64,000 nucleotides of DNA from Parelaphostrongylus tenuis (Eukaryota; Nematoda; Chromadorea; Rhabditida; Metastrongylidae): positions 62,001-126,000 of the forward strand of contig JAHQIW010000354.1 in assembly GCA_019055375.1 (NCBI GenBank). The letters are read 5' to 3'. The notes below the pieces were generated by a model. The model ran no database searches. It saw only the letters and a list, made by a program, of their open reading frames with translations, and was not told where the DNA came from. Below are positions 59,797 through 64,000 of this stretch, one piece after another. Positions within the stretch are counted from its first letter, which is position 1; the number at the start of each line of letters is the position of its first letter. A program made the translations under genes and the position numbers.

Positions 59797-60782
59797 ATGT
59801 CTTCAGCGTGGACTACTACATGAACAAGCTAAAAGCATCAAAGCTCTTTCTAGGCCATCTCGGAGCGGAAAGGTTATCCTTCAAGTGATTCACGTAAGTC
59901 ATTCGTGTTCACCCTTCTTTTATGGCATTTATTTGTGATTCTGCTGTTGGTTATTCTATCTTTTTAAATCTTAGCAAGACTCTCTGCTTTTCTGGTACAC
60001 TACGGATTTGAATACACCACTCAAAAACATTATGCTTCATTCTCAACAGTATGCAGGACAGGAATACTCAGCATTTAGGTCATTTTATGGCTTCACAAAA
60101 TGATATTCGATCAGTTGTTATTGTCTGTTATTTCGTTTAGATATACTGGATTGTCCTCAAACATTGTCACATATGGCACTGCCGTGAGCCATTTACATGT
60201 AATGAATGCAAATTTGCAAACTAAAGACGTATGGCAGTTTTCACCTTTCCCTATGAATTAGTCCTGACCAAGCACGTTTTCGTTTTATTATGCCATAGAA
60301 ACTTGCATGCTTCCCAGTTCCAAAACTTCTGTGAAACTTTAGTGTTCTCTTCAGAGTATATCAAAATATTTGCTTTATTTGCTCCGATTAATTTTGGATA
60401 GTTGTGTATGAAAAAAGATTTTGAAAACAATCGATGCTAATCGCTTCTAATCTTTCCCACCTTGATTTCTCCATCAGTCTTGCTAACCACATTGCCTCTC
60501 AAGACACTGATGTAACACACATATCCTTCACGATATATAACAGCTTTAAATCTAAAGGCAAGCCATTCCGCGAATATCAGGCGCCGGCGGAGCTTAGATT
60601 GTCTAACCATGACACTATTTCGGTACGTTAGTACGAGTGGTAACTAGCATATGAAAGACTCGTTGCTTAGGTCTTCAAACATTATTTAAACAGTTTTTCC
60701 TAACTTTTAGAACATTCAGCTTGTGTACAGCTGTCGCTTAAAGGTCGCTGTAGTCAAATACAGTCCAACATCAACCCATTAA
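59797..60782 (+). pseudogene. SUMO-like gene, broken copy (C3)
   Basis: Exons 2-4 (59975-60078, 60478-60622, 60720-60782) are the same length as in C1 and stay open, ending with a stop at 60780-60782. Exon 1 (59797-59893) has lost two single bases (GCGTGG for GCGTTGG, and one A of the CTAAAA run), giving an early TGA. The TPAEL signature reads APAELRLSNHDTI. Confidence 0.7.
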
Positions 60783-61066
60783 ACTTAGACGACAATGGTC
60801 GAATATCAAACGTTTCAATATTTCTACAATCTCTATGACAGAGATCGATGTGGAGTTTTGTGTATAATTTTCTTCTAGTATTTCTTCATTATTAAAAGCA
60901 CATGTGTTTTTGAGTCCATGAAAAAAGGAACAATTTTTGTTGAGTAAATTTATCGCTTTCTGTTGTACTTTGCTTGAGATGTGTACACTGTTTCGAACGT
61001 ATTTGCAAAGATATTTGTTAATAGCGGTAACGGTCCATTGCTTGAATGTACTGAAACGTCCCACAG

Positions 61067-61375
61067 GTTTTAATTGGCTACTTTTTATTGAATCCCTCCT
61101 CAGAGTGGTTTGATATCACGTCTGGCTCTAAAGAAAGCCGCTCAGCGTTTCGGTGCCCACAAATTGCTAATAAACTTGTCTACAACAATAAAAAGCACCA
61201 ATCTGGTGTATCGTCAGGGTCGGAAGTCAATGTTCTGACCAAGTACCATCTGATCATTTCGACGGCTTTTAATGGAATAAGGTGCATGAGTGACCCTAAA
61301 AGAATGTACGACGCTCTATCGCTTTATTTTTACCTTCTGCCTCATGTCCATTCCCTCTTGGATTATGTTTTATAA
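61067..61375 (+). CDS. Terminal exon of an unknown gene (C3)
   Basis: Open like the C2 copy: NPSSEWFDITSGSKESRSAF, then GSEVNVLTKYHLI and MSDPKRMYDALSLYFY, ending LDYVL-stop at 61373. No AATAAA directly after it (C2 has one). Same unknown product. Confidence 0.35.
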   Translation, partial: VLIGYFLLNPSSEWFDITSGSKESRSAFRCPQIANKLVYNNKKHQSGVSSGSEVNVLTKYHLIISTAFNGIRCMSDPKRMYDALSLYFYLLPHVHSLLDYVL

Positions 61376-61589
61376 AATTGAAACTTCAAAAATCAACCTG
61401 ATTCTGGTTTTTAAAAAAAAATATTCCTTTTCAGCTCTGCACAAGTCGTTAATAGTTTATGCCATACTCCAGAGTAAATTGTAGAGCAAGTTTTTTCCAC
61501 ATTGAAATCTTCATGGATTATTAGAGGAGTTCGATTATACCTCTAATCATGCCGTAGTGGTGTGAATGCACTGTAGCCTATACAGATAA

Positions 61590-62170
61590 GGAAAAGGGAC
61601 GAACTTTTTGACGTTAGTCAAATTTGAGCAAATCGTCATGCATTGGATTTCATAAAGAAATGTTAGAAGTGACTGAATGCGTACTTTGATCTTTACATTG
61701 CTTCATAGTGACTTACCGATGCATCAGCCCAGTGTTGCCATCTTCCCAGACAAATCTGGTATCAATCACTATCTCAGAGGGACAGAAAGGTTGACGAAGC
61801 TTGAGCGTAGGATCAAACATGTTGTGTGTGTTAATAGACCTACCCAGGAGTGTCTAATAATAGTGGCGAGTCATAGACAGTTATACTGAAAAACATATCA
61901 AAAGTAGAGAGAGAGCACGTGTGGGGCAGCGGTTATAGGTGCTTTGCTGCACATACGTAGTCGGTCAGTCGATGGTTCATGGTTCGACTACGCGCTCAAT
62001 GTTGGCCAAGCATTCTCTGCTATTGCAATCGGCGAATTGGTACGACTTCTTGCTCTGAATGAGTTAATACATCGTAAGCCAACGCGAGTCATTGTGGCCG
62101 GATAGGCACCTCAGACGATAGTGGGCGAAGGCGAATGCATGGCCCATCTTCCAGCGAGTGCCACCCATGT
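61590..62170. repeat. Head-to-head SINE pair (C3)
   Basis: Counterpart of 22155-22745 and 35645-36230. Confidence 0.65.
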
Positions 62171-62769
62171 GACCAATGTTTTCAAAGCGCTTCCTTTTCA
62201 ATGAATGTTGGAACGATCAAGAGAAATAAACTGTTACTTAATCTGGAGAGTTAGGAGGTGGTCGAACAATCCCAGCCAAGTTCATCAATCTTTGCAATTG
62301 TCATTCTTGAGCGATAAGGCTCTGCATTTTCGTTCAAAAAGAAAACCATTTTTAGCTCGGCGGTGGCTATTTAAACGTCGAATTAACTCATCCAATTGAC
62401 GACAGTAGACCTCCGAATTGACTGTCTGGCTTTGCTCCAACAATGTCTAACATTCATCGCCATTGCTTTCCCGTGACGAAATTCCATCTTTGGTGTCGCA
62501 CTTGTCATTTTAGCAAATGGACACCATTCGTGCTGAGTGTCCGAATTTTCAAAGCTGTTGAACTTAAGCAGAATGATTTTGGATAATTTTGTAGCATCGA
62601 ATCGTGTTTACTCTCCGGACAACTTCATCTTAGAACATATGAATAAGTATTATATACCATAATAGCCGCGAGAAGTGCTCTAATCGACAATAAAAGCGAT
62701 AACTCAAATGCATGAAAAATTTGATTGTAACGAAAAAAGTTCTTTTTTTTTTGTTAGACAGCGACAAAT

Positions 62770-63950
62770 GAATAATCGACCCCATTGGCTCGACAAGAAA
62801 TCTTCACATGAGTGTTTTTTCGAAAACTTGAATCTCTGGTTAGAGCCGTATGTGGAGAGTTTTGGAAACACCCTTTCATAATGCCGTAAAATCCAATATA
62901 ATATTATGTATCACCCTTGCCGCGCGCTTCCATTTTATCACGCATATAGTTCGCTGTTACATGATCGCTGAACCATGAACCATCGACTGACCGACTACGT
63001 ATGTGCAGCAGAGCACCAACCGATGGATGAGAGCCGTTACCGACTGGATTCCTCGGGACGTCAAACGCTTTAAAGGAAGACCACTGACCCGTTGGTCCGA
63101 TTTCTTCACGAAAGCGATGGAAGAAAGATATGATGCTCAGCGAATCCCTAGAGCGAGGAGGACCCACTGGGCTACTCTTACACGCGATAGGGAAAAATGG
63201 AAGAGTTGCTGGTACCCGCTCGAGTCACTCGACGATCAACGAGACGGCAGGTGATACAGGTGATAGTTCGCTGAAAGTACGAGGAGCATATAAACGTGTA
63301 GAGCAAACATACTATCTAGCAGTCGTTATATCTAAAGTTTCTTTTATGACGGAGAAAGAATTCCCAATCAAATGACAAGTTACATACCACATGTCTAACC
63401 AGTCAGGTCATCGATCGATCGCCCCGCTTCCAAGGCAAAAATTAGCCAGTAGACAAGCATGCTGAATATGTGAAACTCGATCTTACTTTCCCTGATACAC
63501 TGCAGTGAAACGTCCCTTCCCAGAGTATAATCGCTGCGTTCGAATCATTGAAATTGACGCTAACGATAATTACTAATAGTTTAAAGAAAGAGCTCCGTCC
63601 GAGCGAGATTCAAAGCACAAATTTTCTATTTCCTACAGCGCTACCGAAAGAGTTCCTCCAATGAACAAACACGTTGAGTTCTTCGAGGTCACAGATCTGA
63701 GTTCTTCCAGATTTGTGCTATCGAAAGAGTATCATAAGTCTAAGGGAGGAAATTTGCCCAGCGAAATATGTGCAAAATAAGAAAAAAATGCGTGGCCGCG
63801 TGATACATAAATTTATTCTGGATGCTACAGTGTACAAAAGGGTGTTTTGAAAGACCAGAAACATGCGGCTTTAGCCAAATATCTGAGCTTTCGAATGATG
63901 GCTCACAGTTCTATGAAGAAATCTTGTCCAGCGAATGAGATCGAATGTTC
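62770..63950. mobile_element. Long-TIR element (C3, second copy)
   Basis: Counterpart of 23340-24515, with a LINE-SINE chimera in place of the C1 SINE. Confidence 0.65.
62957..63262 (+). mobile_element. Chimeric insertion: inverted SINE head joined to an RTE LINE 3' end
   Basis: It is flanked by ATAGTTCGCTG at 62946-62956 and 63263-63273. The first part (62965-63020) is the reverse complement of the head of the second SINE subfamily, very close to the copy at 61940-61990. From about 63021 the plus frame gives NRWMRAVTDWIPRDVKRF, TRWSDFFTKAMEERYDAQR and RARRTHWATLTRDREKW, ending LESLDDQRDGR-stop and a GATACAGGTGATAG tail, the RTE C-terminus. In C1 the identical target holds a full SINE. Confidence 0.8.
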
Positions 63951-64000
63951 GCTTGCCTCCTTCTAACTAAAGTACCACCAAAGAGCCTGGGAAAATTCTT

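Noticed and set aside
1..64000. CRISPR arrays, rRNA genes, bacterial operons or viral genomes
   Set aside because: No regular short repeat-spacer pattern, rRNA-like sequence, operon structure or viral gene is visible; the genes have spliceosomal introns.

Overview
The window is eukaryotic nuclear DNA, most likely from a nematode and probably a strongylid such as a hookworm. The evidence is small-intron genes with TTTTCAG-type acceptors, decayed RTE-class LINEs, a mariner remnant of the cecropia/Hsmar1 type (the hookworm element bandit belongs there), many tRNA-derived SINEs and a Penelope-like element. The species is an inference; nothing here fixes it. There are no bacterial operons, CRISPR arrays or rRNA genes.

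Most of the window is a broken array of paralogous blocks, called here D, B and C. D1 is about 2205-15404 and D2 about 36600-49432. B2 is about 30070-32225 and B3 about 52090-54315. C1 is about 15402-24600, C2 about 32230-36590 and C3 about 54317-64000. The order is D1-C1, then a unique stretch (24.6-30.0 kb), then B2-C2-D2, a unique stretch (49.4-52.1 kb), then B3-C3. The copies are clearly related but diverged, with private insertions and deletions. The D1-C1 junction (15402-15406) reads as a fusion of a D tail to a B/C boundary over the shared bases GGGTT.

Each D block carries an eight-exon minus-strand gene for an LRRC58-family leucine-rich repeat protein (5932-10669 and 39648-44341). Both keep all family landmarks over exons 1-7 but have different defects at the C-terminus. 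Each C block carries a small plus-strand gene for a SUMO-like protein without a diglycine tail (20373-21355, 33909-34893, 59797-60782). Only the C1 copy reads open throughout. C also carries a conserved open exon of unknown function, intact in C2 and C3. B carries a 70-codon conserved exon with paired cysteines.

The rest is mobile-element debris: a full-length foldback hAT-like MITE with 8-bp target duplications; a second family with long terminal inverted repeats that brackets much of C; several tRNA-SINE subfamilies, repeatedly in head-to-head pairs and once as a near-perfect 300-bp-arm palindrome; RTE LINE 3' ends; a mariner N-terminal relic; a Penelope-like element with GIY-YIG remnant and hammerhead-ribozyme-like ends; and a tandem array of tRNA-like units at 27.1-27.8 kb.
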